From Macrothele yani (taxonomy: Eukaryota > Arthropoda > Arachnida > Araneae > Macrothelidae): a DNA stretch of 64,000 nt. A program made the position numbers and the translations under genes. Positions 1 to 12,081 of the stretch are shown here, piece after piece (within the stretch, counting starts at the first letter, position 1; every line of letters begins with the position of its first letter). The stretch spans positions 44,959,336 to 45,023,335 of the forward strand of contig CM077006.1 of NCBI GenBank assembly GCA_039090855.1, written 5' to 3'. The notes beneath the pieces were generated by a model. It did not search any database, was not told the DNA's origin, and saw only the letters and a list, made by a program, of their open reading frames with translations.

Positions 1-311
1 TAACGATAATATTTCGATATTTCATGCAAATTGAACTCTGTACGTATCGCTTTCATCGATATCATAACTTCCTCCAGTAAATTTTGAAGTTCAACTCCTG
101 CTACCAACTACTCATTTTGGATTATCTTACAGTTTCTTTTGAAGACACAGCAGTTTCACAATGAGATTTCAAATTTTCCGTTTGCCAGCAAATTCTAGCA
201 ACCCTTGGAAAACCACAGGGTTAACAGAGTCCGAACTTTTGTCATAACCACGCAATGGAAGTTTCCCACATCTTATCCTCCTTAACGTAAAAATTGTATC
301 CACTTAACTTA
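1..311. other. unannotated flank
   Basis: AT-rich sequence before the first Tc1 element. I see no exon, repeat or RNA signature in it. Confidence 0.4.
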
Positions 312-313
312 TA

Positions 314-1531
314 AACTGAAGAGCAATTGAATTAGAGACAGCTGGCGTTATGCAAATGTGCCGCTGTGGCCGACCCTGTAAACGGAAACGACATGACGTA
401 TGCAGCGATCCGACAATATAAGGAGTGATGCGACGGGAATCAGTAAGAGTCGGACGCGGTATGGGTAAGACGTAGGATCTAAGCGGATTTGATCGTGGGC
501 GAATTGTCGGGGCCCGACGAATGGGTCACTCCATCTCGGAAGCCGTGCAGGCACTGGGATTTTCACGAGCCACTGTGTCACGGGTGCACCGTGAATACAT
601 CGAATCCCGTAAAACTATACCTGCAAGGGCTAACTGCCGTGGACAACAGCGTGTGGATGAGCGGGGTCATCGTCAGCTAGCTCGCTTGTAACAGCGGATA
701 GACAGGCCATAGTGCAAGAAATCACTCGGCAATTTAACGCTGGTGCACATAAAACGTGTAAGCAGCCACACCATCCAGGACCATCTCCTCGCTATGGGGT
801 ACAGAAGCCATCGTCCCACGAGGGTACCGCTGCTGACCGCACATCACAAGGTGAAAAGTTTAGCATGGGCGCGGGAACATAGCCAATGGATCCTAGACAT
901 GTGGAAAAATGTTGCCTGGACTGATGAGTCGAGATTCACGTTGGTACATGCGGATGGCAGGATACGAGTACGGCGCAACAACATGAAGCGATGGATCCTT
1001 GTTGCCAGCAGGGTACTCTTCAACATGGTGGGGGTGGCATTCTCGTCTAGGGACTGTTTACATGGACTGAAATGGGACCCCTGATATGTGTGACATCGTC
1101 CCTCACAGGTCACCGTTACCGGGATATCCTAGACGACCATTTGCACCCGTTCGTTCGTCTTTAACATCCCACTGGGGACCTCATCCTGCAACAAGACAAT
1201 GCACCGTGCCATCGCTCCCGAATTGTATCCGAATGGTTGGATGAACACTCCAGCGACGTGACCTCGCTTCCTTGGCCAGCTAGGTCCCCTGACCTTAATC
1301 CCATCGAGCACATCTGGGATGCCAATGAGAGAGATGTTCAAGGCTCTAACCCCCTCCATCAAATCTTCGTGAACTGTGGGAGCTTGTTCAGGGGTCGTGG
1401 ATCCGTATGGCTTCCCAACGCTTCCGGTGTCTTGTAGAGTCCATGCCGAGACGAATCGCCGCCGTCATCAGGGCGAAAGGTGGTGCTACACTTTACTAGA
1501 CAGGTATCTCTAATTCAATTACTTTTCAGTG
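314..1531 (+). mobile_element. Tc1-like DNA transposon, decayed
   Basis: Terminal inverted repeats of about 30 bp are visible: the left end reads ACTGAAGAGCAATTGAATTA and the right end is its near-exact reverse complement. Both ends abut TA (312-313 and 1532-1533), the target duplication of the IS630/Tc1/mariner superfamily. The interior encodes a broken Tc1 transposase on the plus strand. Length, about 1.2 kb, is slightly short of a typical intact Tc1 (1.3-1.6 kb). Confidence 0.9.
540..1436 (+). pseudogene. Tc1-type transposase (DD34E), broken
   Basis: Cut-and-paste transposase, which would act in the nucleus on its own element ends. Three catalytic blocks are recognisable across frames: WTDESRF near 917-940, QDNAPCH near 1192-1212, and SPDLNPIEHIWD near 1285-1320, matching the DDE triad of the Tc1 family. 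The segments lie in different frames and are separated by stops (for example shortly after residues LHPFVRL near 1160), so no functional protein is encoded. The N-terminal helix-turn-helix part is poorly preserved. The parent 1.2-kb element has good inverted repeats, so this is a dead autonomous copy. Confidence 0.88.
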
Positions 1532-1832
1532 TATTTCTCCACATTCTCTTGTAAATATACGTGTATAGGAATTATTGCAATGGATGTGGAAAGGGACCTG
1601 AAGTTCTGTGGAATAGCTGCTTTTGGGTTACCCAGTTTTTATAAGCTAAACCTGTGAAAATGATTTACAAAAAGTTTACTTGTTTACTGAAAGAAAAATT
1701 GCTTTTCTGTCTAGTACTTTATTCAAAGCTGTCCTACAAAGTTCCTGGCCATTTCTTTTCCTATTATAGTTCAATACGAAGTTTCAGCAAAAAAAAAAAA
1801 TTGTAAAACCTTTTTGCCGAAGCTAGGGTTCC

Positions 1833-2047
1833 TCTTTTTTTTTCGATTGATTTAACGACCACCGTGAGCAACTTAATGGGCTATAAGCAGTCGCCCGTCC
1901 CTAATTTAGGGTCACTGATTCCAGGGGAGGGAGAGAGTCAGTGCCGTAACACAAACACAACAACTATGCCGCACCGGGATCCGAACCCGGACCCTTCACG
2001 GACGAATGATCATAAGCTAGCGCTTAGACCACTGCGCCACCGGGGCG
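1833..2047 (-). mobile_element. tRNA-derived SINE (SINE-A), full-length copy
   Basis: On the minus strand the copy starts with a tRNA-like head: an A-box-like GGCGCAGTGGTCTAAGCGC and a B-box-like GGTTCGGATCC. A body follows that contains the CTAAATTAGGGACGGG motif and GCTTATAGCCCATT, ending in an A-rich tail (T run at 1833-1843 on the plus strand). The same head and body recur at 3866, 4108, 4458, 7010, 7440, 8859 and 29724. It is non-coding, and the head is presumably an internal Pol III promoter. Confidence 0.88.
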
Positions 2048-2149
2048 ACAGGGTCATTCATAGCGTGTTAGCCGCGAGATCTCCTCCTCCGCATAGTGCG
2101 AGAGGTCGGGGAGCTATCAGTCAGCACCGGCCAGGAAACTAAAAAAAAT

Positions 2150-2470
2150 GTGGGCCGCGGATGGCCTAGTGGTCAACGTTTATGACTGCTACGGAGAGGT
2201 CTCAGAGTCGATCCGAGGCAGGTACGAACGCTCTAACCACTAAATTTCCGCCGTGCGTCGGATGGGCACGTTAAGCTGTCGGACTCCGGGTACTGGCCCT
2301 AGGTTATAAATAAGGGCATCTTCCTACGCCTTTCTACCTCCCTTCCGTGTGACTTTCCTGTCGGGCACTCTAGCCCAAATCTCCTAGCTTCCTACTTCTA
2401 AGTGTTGTTTAAGATCTGAGACCAGACACACCTTTCCTAAAGTCCACTACATATGATCTGTATCTAAAAA
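2150..2470 (+). mobile_element. second tRNA-derived SINE family (SINE-C)
   Basis: The head GGATGGCCTAGTGGTCAACG resembles a tRNA A box, and CAGAGTCGATCCG resembles a B box. A body unlike SINE-A follows, with a GTTAAGCTGTCGGACTCCGG segment. The stretch ends near an A-rich CTAAAAAAAATTC. No second copy lies in this window, so the family assignment rests on the tRNA-like boxes. Confidence 0.6.
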
Positions 2471-3865
2471 AAATTCTCTTTTCTGTCATTTTTGTACTTC
2501 CTGATTGCAGCACAATTTGTTTGGATAAAAGAGAACCAAAATTATACGTTTCCCTCTTTCTTTTTTATTTATTTAGTTTTTGTCTTTCTAGCAGAAAATT
2601 TGCATCTCTATTTGTGTTTGAAGGGTAAAATACAGTGTTATTGAGTCTTGCTGGCGAGATCGGTAGAACAACAGTCATTTAAAAATACAGCCGGGTTAGC
2701 ATTTTAGTTCTCCAAAATGTGCTGCCAGGATTTTTTGGATCACACAGCTTGGCCCTGTATTCTGTAGGTATGACACGGCAGTATTGGCATTTTCCCATAG
2801 TAATTGTTCCTTAAAGAATATAGACCATGAATTTAAAGAGAGATGAAAGACAGATTGTAGCAGTAAAGGTAAAAATGATTCCTGAAGTGTCGTATTCTTT
2901 GGGGTATAAGTCGAGACGTTTTTCTTCAGACGTTCGACTCAGATGCCACATCGACTTATGTATTGAAATCTCTCAGTGAGGAAAAATATTGTGCTTTAAA
3001 TTAGGTCGTGATCCAAGCACCCTAAGAGGCAATATTACGTTCTTAAGAAACCGTTACGAAAGCTTTCAAAATGTATTATTCCGTCCACGAAGAACACGTC
3101 TGAAAGCCACTGAAACGGATATTTCCGTTCGACAGAAGCATTAAAATCGGCATGACTGATTTAGAGTGGTAGGTGTCGTATGTTCATTGCACTCTCATCG
3201 CAATTCCTCCAAGACCCCATGGATAGCACTCACCTCTGGTTTTGCAAATCCGCTAGAACTACGATGGGGGCATCTCACTTATGTGTCAATGATTCAACCT
3301 CTGAAACACGTCGTTGCAACACAGTTAATTGGCTGGTGACAACTGTGTCGACAGCCGGCGGCGCATGAGCTTTAAGAATAGCATTGACCAGCTGCTAGCT
3401 AAGGCTGTCTTTTTCCACTCTGCCAATCTCTCAATTGTATCTCTCAACTGAATTAAAATCAACTATTGCTTTCATTTATTATACTTATCTTTAAAATGTT
3501 TCCAGCTAAAACCAAAAGCTTTTATGAGTTTTGATTTCATTCGGACTCTGAGAGAAGCTACATAACTCACCGTATAAGCATTTCTCTTATTTGGCACACT
3601 TGTGTGACCTTGTTTTCTTTAACCTTTGCGCGGAAGCTTTTCCGACTGTTCGAGTGGAGGGAAGAGATACGGTAGTGTCAGTTAGTAAGAATAAAATAAA
3701 CTTACTAAATTCAATTTTTTTCCGAAAAAATGCGGAACTTTCTTTACTTTCTCTTCCTTTTAATATTTACTAAAACATCAGAATTATATTACATAATTAC
3801 GGAAGACTAATTGTATTTGTTCTAGCTTTGTCTAATACTCAGGATTGACTTTTTTTTTATTTAAG
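2471..3865. other. no recognisable feature
   Basis: Mixed AT-rich sequence. Short open frames here have no recognisable domain. A long T run leads into the SINE at 3866. Confidence 0.35.
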
Positions 3866-4098
3866 TTTTTTTTTTTTTTTTTTTTTTTTTTTATTGGAGG
3901 TTTAACGACCACCGTGAGCAACTCAATGGGCTATAAGCAGTCGCCCGTCCCCAATTTAGGGTCACTGGTTCCAGGGAAGGGAAAGAGCCAGTGCCGTAAG
4001 ACAAACACAACATCCATGCCTCACCGGGATCCGAACCCGGACCCCTTACGGACGAATGATCAGAGGCCATTGCTTAGACCACTGCGCCACCGGGGCGG
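3866..4098 (-). mobile_element. SINE-A copy with long poly(A) tail
   Basis: Minus-strand copy of the SINE at 1833-2047. It has a nearly identical body and tRNA-like head ending at CCACCGGGGCGG. The A tail (T run at 3867-3892) is about 25 nt, which suggests a fairly young insertion. Confidence 0.9.
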
Positions 4099-4107
4099 CA
4101 TATTTAA

Positions 4108-4307
4108 GGTTTAACGACCACCGTGCAACTCAATGGACTGTAAGCAGTCGCCCATCCCTAATTTAGGGCAACTGGTTCCAGGAAAGGGAGAGAGCCAGTG
4201 CCGAAGACAAACACAAACATCCATGCTTCACCGGGATTCAAACCCAGACCTTTTACGGACGAATGGTCGTAAGCTAGTGATTAGATCCACTGTGTCACCA
4301 GGGCGGC
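4108..4307 (-). mobile_element. SINE-A copy, tandem with previous one
   Basis: A second minus-strand copy lies immediately beside the 3866-4098 copy. It starts GGTTTAACGACCACCG and ends at the tRNA-like head. It lacks GAGCA of the sister copy in its first segment and its B box is mutated (GGATTCAAACC on the plus strand). The close head-to-tail pairing may be a dimer or two insertions. Confidence 0.85.
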
Positions 4308-4457
4308 CAAGATTGACTTATCTATGAATGAAGATAACGAAATTGAGAAATTTAACCCATTCCACTATACTTCTTGTCGATTTATAAGCCAAAACGTACG
4401 GTAATTATTTTTTAAATTTTGGGTTTAGAAAAGAGTAAGCGTCCTTTTGTTTATCAG

Positions 4458-4655
4458 ATGGCACTGGCTCTCTCCCTTCCCTAGAATAATCGTCCCTAAA
4501 TTAGGAACGGCAATGCTCATATTTGCTGCTCCGGTGGCGCAGTGGTCTAAGGGCCTGGCTTACGACCATTAGCCTTAGTTGGGTCCGGGTTCGAATCCCG
4601 GTGAGGCATGGATGCTTGTGTTTGTCTTTCGGCACTGGCTCTGAATGTGTTACTT
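4458..4655 (+). mobile_element. SINE-A fragments, plus strand
   Basis: 4458-4515 matches part of the SINE body (CACTGGCTCTCTCCCTTCCC, then CTAAATTAGGAACGG). 4528-4655 is a well-preserved tRNA-like head with GGTGGCGCAGTGGTCTAAGG and GGGTTCGAATCCCGG. The order is rearranged relative to full copies, since body sequence precedes the head. Confidence 0.78.
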
Positions 4656-6711
4656 GTCCAACACTGGTTATCTGTGTACATTGGTCATTTAGCATGCTGT
4701 AAAACCCATGTTTTATGTAAACTTGTTCACAATATGTTAGTTGATCAACACTGTCTATATCTGTGTACATTGATCATTTGGTATGCTGTAAAATCATGTA
4801 TGATTTGTACTTCTTGCTGTGAAATATCGGTATCCTGTTTCTGTCTGCCTGTTTGTCATGTCTGTGTACCACCAGATCCAATAAATCATTTGAAAAAGAA
4901 GCAAACCTCCAAGTAAAAAAAAAACCCCGATTTTTTTTATTTTTTTTGTAAAATTACATTGCTCTCATTCCGTAGCTCGGCTGAGTAAGAGCAAAGTAAC
5001 TTTACTACTGGCAACGGTATCGTACTTATACAAGCAGACGACAGCAAATTGATTCATGTGTTTTGCTCGAATTGTGTAATTGTGTTACTGTTAGTTGAGA
5101 CGAAATTGGCTTTGTTCTTGCGTCTTCGTTATTCCGTGTGATCAAGTTATGAACTTTTTTTCGGAACTAATATAATATATTGAAGTAAAAACGAACTGTG
5201 AAAAGAAAGAGGTGCATGTAGTTATTTAAAATCCGTGTAGGGAATCATTCCCGGTTTAGTTAACTTAGATTTCAGGAAGCTTCCAAGAGGGCCATTTGAA
5301 TAATACGTGTAGTGAAACTGCAGGAACAATTCAAGTTGTATAATGAGAAATAAATTCACAAACATGGTGTGAACGCGCTACAACTATATAAAGATCCTCA
5401 AGCGAAGAGAGATTTAGAAGATTTAAGTTTAAAATTCAATAAACTTAGGGGATGATGATTACGAAAACTGTAATTTAATAACTCAGGGAGAAATTTATGA
5501 GTGTCAGTAATATCGAAAGTAGATAGGGGGCAAGAAATGTTGCTGCGCTCATACCTTTCAAAAGTATGAACTGTAAAGCGTGTGCTTATACTTTTCAATA
5601 AATGTAGGAATTTAGAAAGGGTGTGAGAAAGTAGTTAAAACCAAAGTACTCGTTTTCAGTTACACGTGTAGCTACTACTACATACTGTGTTGTTTCAGGC
5701 TCATAACGCCAAAAAAAAAAAAATGTGGTTTAGAATAGCACAAGACATAGCTATGCTTTCGTTTATAAGCAAAATGCTAACTTTAGGTGTTTTGAGCTAC
5801 ATGGAGTTGGTTGGTTTTTCCGTTGTTTACAAGTTGGTACTAGCCCATAACAAAGCCCTGGTGGTGGTGAGGTTTTTCTAACAATTTTGTTGGGCCCCCC
5901 ATAAATTTTACCAATTCAACAAAAAAATTATGAACCAGTCATTAAATTTATTAGTATTCATGACTTATTTTTTCTATTTTCATGCTTCACATTTTTGAAA
6001 ATTTTTCAGGAAGGCTGCAAAACCTGGTTTTTTCTATTTGTGAATTTCTTTTCTGTCTCTCAAGTGTGAAAACTTAAAAGAAATGAATATAAAGTTTTGA
6101 GTAGTGAGCCTTTTTTCTGATGCACATATGTATTTGTCATACCATGGTGCTTCAGTAGGTGCAAACTTTCTTTAAAAAAGTGTTTTCAGACCAGACTGAG
6201 AAAGTGTCTTGCTTATTTTTTTTGGTGGTCCCTCCTACAATTTTGGTGTGACCACATCCACTCAGGTAATCGAGCCTGAGTTGATATCCCCTCAATCAGA
6301 GTTGATTTCAGCATGATGTAGATATAATGTGCTCCTTGTTTGCCAAATTTGGTCCTTGCACGATAAATATTTAAACCAGTAAGTACTTCATGTGTTGAAC
6401 TTAGCAGCAATGAAAAACTGATTGAGAACAAACCTGTGTTAAGGTTGAAGAGATTTGAACACCACGTGACACTTGGTTTTGTTGATTTAAAAGTCTTTTA
6501 TTAAAATCCCAGAGTTTATTTTTTACTAATTGTTTTTAAAGGAAAAGAGAAATGTACTAGTAAACCATTTTTTTATACATAAAATGTTAACATAAATCTC
6601 AGTTCTTGATTTAAAAACTTTTGATCTAGACAAAACTTGTGTAGAAAAGTGTAAGTATTGCCTGAGTATATTGAAATAATGTATAGGTTGTAAAGTTCAG
6701 TAGGTTAATGA
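4656..6711. other. no recognisable gene
   Basis: AT-rich DNA with several homopolymer runs. Open frames at 4608-4916, 5398-5598 and 6213-6431 have no recognisable domain, and the first begins inside a SINE head. 4665-4800 contains a degenerate direct repeat of a CTGTGTACATTG-type segment. Confidence 0.35.
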
Positions 6712-6780
6712 TTAAAATTTGTCATTCTTTTTTCTTAAAATTTGTCATTCCTTTTTCTTAAAATTTGTCATTCCTTTTTC
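6712..6780. repeat. 23-bp tandem repeat, three copies
   Basis: Three consecutive units beginning TTAAAATTTGTCATTC start at 6712, 6735 and 6758. They are nearly identical, with only the T run varying. Confidence 0.9.
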
Positions 6781-7009
6781 TGTGATGGTTATGAAGATAA
6801 CCTAGCCTCACAGATGGTATCTGTGCCATTTTCACATTGTTTCTAAATTGGTAAAACTATTGCATCACATTAACACCTCACTGTGAATGGAAATGTATAT
6901 ATTTAGGTTGTAATAAATTAAATTTTTACATGTTCAAAGAAATATATAATATTATATATCAGTAGGAGTGAGAAAAATCACGTGACTAATACAAGAAAGA
7001 TTACTTGCA

Positions 7010-7165
7010 CCCTAGTGAGCAAATGACTTAAGGCTTTGGTTTCTGACCATTTTTCTGAGATGGTCCAAGTTCGAATCTCATGTAAGGCATAGGTGGTGTG
7101 TTTGTCTAATGGTTGTGGCTGTACTCCTTCCCTTCAACTAGGGACAAGGGATTGCTCGTAGCCCA
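7010..7165 (+). mobile_element. SINE-A copy, diverged
   Basis: A degraded tRNA-like head (CCCTAGTGAGCAAATGACTT and AAGTTCGAATCTC) is followed by the GGTGTGTTTGTCT and GCTCGTAGCCCATT parts of the SINE-A body. It is clearly older than the copies at 1833 and 3866. Confidence 0.7.
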
Positions 7166-7439
7166 TTTTTGCTTTTAAGGTGTTTTTTTGCACAAAAACA
7201 ACTTAAAAGCAAAAAAAAAAAAAAAAAAAAAAAAAGTTTGTCCTCCAACAGCAAATTAAAAAAAAAAAATGTTTTCCTGTTATATAGTGTATGTAATATT
7301 TATTCAGTTACAAAGTTTAGTCTGTAGTGTGCCCTTGAGCTGTCTAGGAAGTTCTACACATGCAAACTTGCACAATATTGTAAACAATTGTTTCATAAGC
7401 AATTCTAGGCTTCTGCTTTTATGTTTAACAACATTTTGC

Positions 7440-7651
7440 CACCCTGGTGGCACAGTGGTCTAAGCACTGGCTTATGTCCAATTGTCCGATATGGGTCTGG
7501 ATTCAAATTCCTAGGAAGCATGGATGTTGTGTTTGTCTTATGGCACTGGCTCTCTTCCTTCCTTGCAACCAGTGGCCGTAAATTAGGGATGGGTGACTGC
7601 TTATAAGCCCATCGAGTTGCCTCACGGCGGTTGTTAAACCTTCAATAAAAA
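7440..7651 (+). mobile_element. SINE-A copy, full length
   Basis: The copy runs from CCCTGGTGGCACAGTGGTC through TTAGGGATGGGTGACTGC and CTTATAAGCCCATCGAG to a poly(A) tail at 7642-7655. The B box is weakened (GGATTCAAATTCC). Confidence 0.85.
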
Positions 7652-7702
7652 AAAAAAGGAATTGGTTTATGTGCATAATAGAATACGAACAGAAAGTATA
7701 AA

Positions 7703-7720
7703 GAGGCACACACACACACA
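7703..7720. repeat. short (CA)n microsatellite
   Basis: About eight CA units follow the SINE tail. Confidence 0.7.
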
Positions 7721-8086
7721 CAGATCAAAAAATTTATTTTTTCCATCTCACTCCCTTTTTAATCGAATCATTATTATCACATGAATAAAAGTACATCTAA
7801 TTCTTTAAATTTTGATTGAAGTGAAACAAAACATTACAAACATCTTACAGTTGTTAAGTGAGCCATGGAGTTTGTAAGGAATCCTCTTTATTCATGCTCT
7901 AGTTTTTGAAAATGCTACATTCCCCCTGTTTTTGTTTCTATGATTGATGAGATACCTTACAAGATTTGTTTTCATTTTTTATTTTTCTTTCACTGTTATG
8001 AAGTGGAAGTCATTGGAAGAATAAAGCTGACCTTGCTTAACTTGTAAGAACTTTTCCAGGGTGTCAGTTGTATCTGTACATATTAG

Positions 8087-8713
8087 AAGAGGCGTAACTA
8101 GGGAGGAGCAGGTAGGGCGAGTGATTCAGGAGCAGCTCAAAAGAGGGCTCAAAGCTCACTGCTTACTATCTGGTTAAAATTGGAATTCAAAATTTTGCAC
8201 CAGTTTCTGATGCAGTTTTTTTGCGCAGTGCCTTTTCTTTTGTCCGTTTACTGATTCTGCTTATATGTCCTGCCAATTTCAGTATACTTGGTAGCTTAAA
8301 ATGCTCAGCGATGTTAGTTGCTCACATTCATAAATGAAGGAGTGGTTGTATAGTTCATGCGATTGAAGAAGAACCATGGTCTTTGTTGACAACAATGAGG
8401 TCTGCAGTTTTTCTTTAGTTGGATGGTCTATACATATGTTTCAAGATAAGAATGTTGTTCACATTGTTGAAGATTCTCTGGGAGCTATTCGAGTGCGACT
8501 GCTAGCCATGACTGCCAGCTGCATTCAGTCCGTTTTCTGAAGCTGTTGGGAAAAGCCGTGCAAACAGTAACAATTTGATTTTGCCTTCTCCATAGAGATA
8601 ACATTAGGGTGTCACATTCATTGCTGTTTATATGTGCACTATTTTAAATTAGTAATAGGGGTGTAACATTTTGTGGTTTGCCCCTGTCACAGAAATACCT
8701 AGTTATGCCTCTG
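8087..8713. mobile_element. short non-autonomous hAT element
   Basis: The ends are inverted repeats: AAGAGGCGTAACTAGG on the left, and on the right the reverse complement of CAGAGGCATAACTAGG. They are flanked by 8-bp near-duplicates catattag (8079-8086) and catatcag (8714-8721). An 8-bp target duplication and CAGNGGCG-type ends are characteristic of hAT transposons. The 627-bp interior encodes nothing recognisable. Confidence 0.82.
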
Positions 8714-8858
8714 CATATCAGTACAACCTTTGAGATAGTGGAGAGGGCACACTACAGACAAAACTTTGTAACTGAATACATATTGCATGCAATGAAAGTT
8801 ATTCGACTTTTCTTCTAAATTTTATGTTGGTGGTGACATTTTTTCTTTGCTTATAGAA

Positions 8859-9043
8859 CAGCAACTCAGTGGGCTATAAGCAGTAGCTCGTCCCTAATTT
8901 AGGGTCACTGGTTCCAGGGAAGGGAGAGAGCTAGTGCCATAAAACAAACACAATACCCATGTCTCACTGGGATTTGAACCCAGACCCATCTCAGATGAAT
9001 GGTCATAAGCCAACCTCATAGACCACTGTGCCACTTTAGCAGT
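8859..9043 (-). mobile_element. SINE-A copy, minus strand
   Basis: The plus strand shows CAACTCAGTGGGCTATAAGC, then CTAATTTAGGGTCACTGG, ending in a tRNA-like head CCACTGTGCCACTTTAGC. The copy is moderately diverged. Confidence 0.85.
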
Positions 9044-9170
9044 AGAATCAATTGTTTTGGCACAAAATAAGAATAACAAGAGGTCAGGCCTCCCCTTTTG
9101 TGCCTGACATGCACCATGATTATATATTTTCTTCTGGAAAGAAAATTCTGTTATGAAACAGGATAGCAAT

Positions 9171-10303
9171 CAGTGACATATATTCAAGGCTGGCTCGGTT
9201 AGCTGCAAAGCCCAGAGAATGCACAAATAAAAGTCAATTAGAAATACACAAATAAAAAAATTTTAATTATCAAGGGTATTAAGATATGTTGATGCTTTTT
9301 CAGTGAAAAAAAAAATCGAAAACTTGCGGGTTCGCTTCTTTTGACTAAGAGAATCAGTCTGGCGAGCAATGACCAACAGGCTCCTTGTAGAGGGATGGTG
9401 TCATTGTGACACAACCAGCTCTACAAATCTTTGCTGTGCGATTTGAAGACTTTCGATACGATCGCTAGCCAACGTTTCCACGACAACGTAAAGGAGCGGG
9501 GGAATGGACCATTGCTTTGGGCAATGTTTCGCTTGCAAATGAGAAGACTTAGGACTACCATTAGTAACTCACAGCTCCCGCCCGAAACAGCGCATGTTTT
9601 GCGAGAGTTGTTTCAGTTGTGTGAAGTATCAATGAATTAAAATCAGTAGTATTGTATCTTAAATTTGTGGCTTTGTCGGATTCGAACTGTTTTGATAAAT
9701 TCTGTGAAAGCTTTCCTAAACATCTACTGTCAGAACTTAAAGAACCTTATGCTTCAAATTTTGATGCAGTTTGACACAAAAATGAACTGAATGCGTTTTA
9801 TTCCCTTGATGAATACAAAAAGAAATCAGTAAGATACATTACTTGCTACATAAAGTTGAATAAATTGGACATTGTGCTTAATGAGGTGTACAAATTAGCA
9901 GACATAATATTAAAGTTTCCATCAACAACTGCAACTGCCGAAGGAAGTTTTTCTGCATTAAAAAGAGGCTGTTTCATCAATAGAGAAAAACATTCTTTTT
10001 AAATAAGAAAAAGTACTCAGAAGAAATTTTTATAAAGACGTAACACTCAAGTTCACACAAAAGGAACGAAACATGGAGTTCATGTAAAAATAAACTATTC
10101 AAAAGGTTAAGTGTTAAGATCCTAATTCTCATAATTATTTGGTATTATATTAGCAATAGCATGTACCTAAAATTTAGAAAAGTTACTTCTCTTATTTAAT
10201 AACTAAAAAATAAGCTTCACAATTAAAAAAAAACCCAGTAAGGAGAAGGGGGGGGGGGGGGCAGGTGAGATAGCCCAGGTCCCGAACCCAAGATATGCCA
10301 CTG
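9171..10303 (+). mobile_element. hAT element with partial transposase
   Basis: The left end CAGTGACATATATT and the right end (reverse complement CAGTGGCATATCTT) form inverted repeats. They are flanked by atagcaat (9163-9170) and atagcctt (10304-10311), a decayed 8-bp target duplication. The 1133-bp interior retains only the C-terminal dimerisation part of a transposase, so this is an internally deleted copy. A G run of about 13 lies at 10249-10261. Confidence 0.85.
9676..10009 (+). pseudogene. hAT transposase C-terminal fragment (ZMYM1/TTF type)
   Basis: The plus-strand translation contains FPSTTATAEGSFSALKR near 9920-9970, the hallmark of the hAT dimerisation region (family pattern FP..SA.AERSFS.LKR). 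It is preceded by EYKKKSVRYITC and NEVYKLADIIL. At least one stop interrupts it near 9770, and the upstream RNase H-like catalytic part is missing. It sits inside the 9171-10303 element and supports the hAT assignment. Confidence 0.8.
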
Positions 10304-11005
10304 ATAGCCTTTGATGCTCTCAGCCAACTAAATTTAACTCATAGGATGATTTGAAATGAAGTAATAATCGTGCAAGTTCCCAGTGTCTTGAATTCCAGCA
10401 ATTTCATGTGGATTTGATGCTAGCAAGCTGAGAAATGCAGTATGATGTTTTGCATAGCTGCCAGCAGTATTTAGTGATATCTCCTGCACTTGCTAGTTGG
10501 AACATCTAACATTTATTTGACATGTAAGTATCATATGTAATTGCTATGCTATTGTATCTCTTATTTGTATTTAAGCACATTTTGGTAATTTGCTGTCCTG
10601 ATCCTTCAGATCTTCCTAAAGTTGTGATCAGTAAGGGATTCAGAAGCTTACCTTAGTGGAGAGCGGTTGCTCTGGTCTAAAAAACTTTGAGAGGCAGCTG
10701 CTCTGGTCTAAAGAAAACTTAGGGAGGGGGAAGGTTTCTGTGATAAATATACAATATACATATACACATTTAGAAATGCGGTCTAAAATGTTCTGTTTTC
10801 AGGAGGCATACTTATTATTCAGAATAGAAATTTTCCATTTGGCCCTTCCTCAAAGAACGCATGAAGTGATGAAAGGAAACCAATGAAGCTGCTATTCATA
10901 TATTGAAATATATGATTTACACATGGTAAAATGGGAAGGGGTGAAAAATCCCAAGAATCCCATTGAAACAGAATGGAAAGCAATGTAGTTGGGAACATCT
11001 TTACC

Positions 11006-11118
11006 ATTACTAATCAAACTTCTATTATGGGAACTTTTATTAGGAATTTTTTTTATTTTATATATAAATAAAAAATTTCCTAGTAAAAATTCCCGTAATA
11101 GAAGTTTTGATTAGTAAT
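11006..11118. repeat. palindromic foldback MITE
   Basis: The left arm begins ATTACTAATCAAACTTCTAT. The right arm is its reverse complement with a few mismatches. The two meet at an AT-rich centre near 11055-11070, giving a hairpin of about 113 bp with arms of about 48 bp. Confidence 0.85.
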
Positions 11119-11933
11119 TGAATTAAGAAACTACAAAACCAATTTTTGACATGAGCTTTATTCAAAAAATCTTTACCATTTTTTGTTTGTTGCCTAAACG
11201 AGATATGCACTTCGGCTTTGCCACTCACACTATCTCACACACATTCCAAAGTACAAGCAATACTAAAGAATTGAACAAAGCATATGCATTGCTTTCTATG
11301 ATCATACAAAATCTCTTTTCACTTCTGTTTTAAGATTTCTTCCCTGTTCCTGAATCTCTAGTTTTCCTTTTTTCCTAGCTGATAATACTAGAACTGAGTA
11401 TTTTATCTCCAAATTCACAGCAAATTTCAATTGTTATAATATCTTTTTCAAAAATTTGTGTATTTTTTACTATATTATTTAAAAATAAGTACATTAATTA
11501 CTTATGAAAGTGGTCATTTAACAAGGAAAAATTTATCTGATAAAATGTCTAAGTTATTACCACATATTTGTTCTGATATGGTAAACTACCCGAGCTCCCA
11601 CTGCTGGATCCTCTACTGGTTGTGATCCTCTTGCATCCAACAGGAGAAAGTCATCACCCTCCCCCAAATTTTCTTCCCACTTTCCTGAAAAGTCTCCAAA
11701 TGAAGTATCTGTTCAAGTTTTATTCTAAATCTGAAAGTACACCTTTTAACTGCTACATACTTGAAATGTGAAGTTTTTGTTACTGGCATTATATATTTGT
11801 AATAAAAATTCCCAATGTATTGCAATTCATTTCATAATTGCTTGTAAATATATGAACAGTGTGTATGTTTACATGAAAAATTATTAAAGTATAAATATAG
11901 AGGATCTCTTACAAAGAATATCTGGACTTAAAA
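11119..11933. other. no recognisable gene
   Basis: AT-rich sequence. The short open frames at 11151-11333 and 11613-11825 have no recognisable domain. Confidence 0.35.
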
Positions 11934-12081
11934 ATCTCAGTGTTTTGCGTAGTTCCATGTATCAATCCTCTTTGTTTTCATAAGCCTGTGCACATCTATG
12001 ATGGCTGATCTCAGTGTTTTGCGTAGTTCCATGTATCAATCCTCTTTGTTTTCATAAGCCTGTGCACATCTATGATGGCTG
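11934..12081. repeat. perfect 74-bp tandem duplication
   Basis: 11934-12007 is repeated without visible change at 12008-12081. The unit starts ATCTCAGTGTTTTGCG and ends ATGATGGCTG. Identity implies a very recent duplication or an assembly artefact. Confidence 0.95.

Noticed and set aside
1864..4327. Open frames beginning MGYKQSPVPNLG-type peptides
   Set aside because: These are translations of SINE-A bodies, repeated in each copy. Not genes.
1833..4655. Possible tRNA genes (A-box and B-box-like sequences)
   Set aside because: All are heads of repeated SINE copies joined to a common body and poly(A) tail. None has a complete cloverleaf with a proper 3' end.
5398..5598. 66-codon minus-strand frame
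   Set aside because: No recognisable domain, splice context or repeat support.
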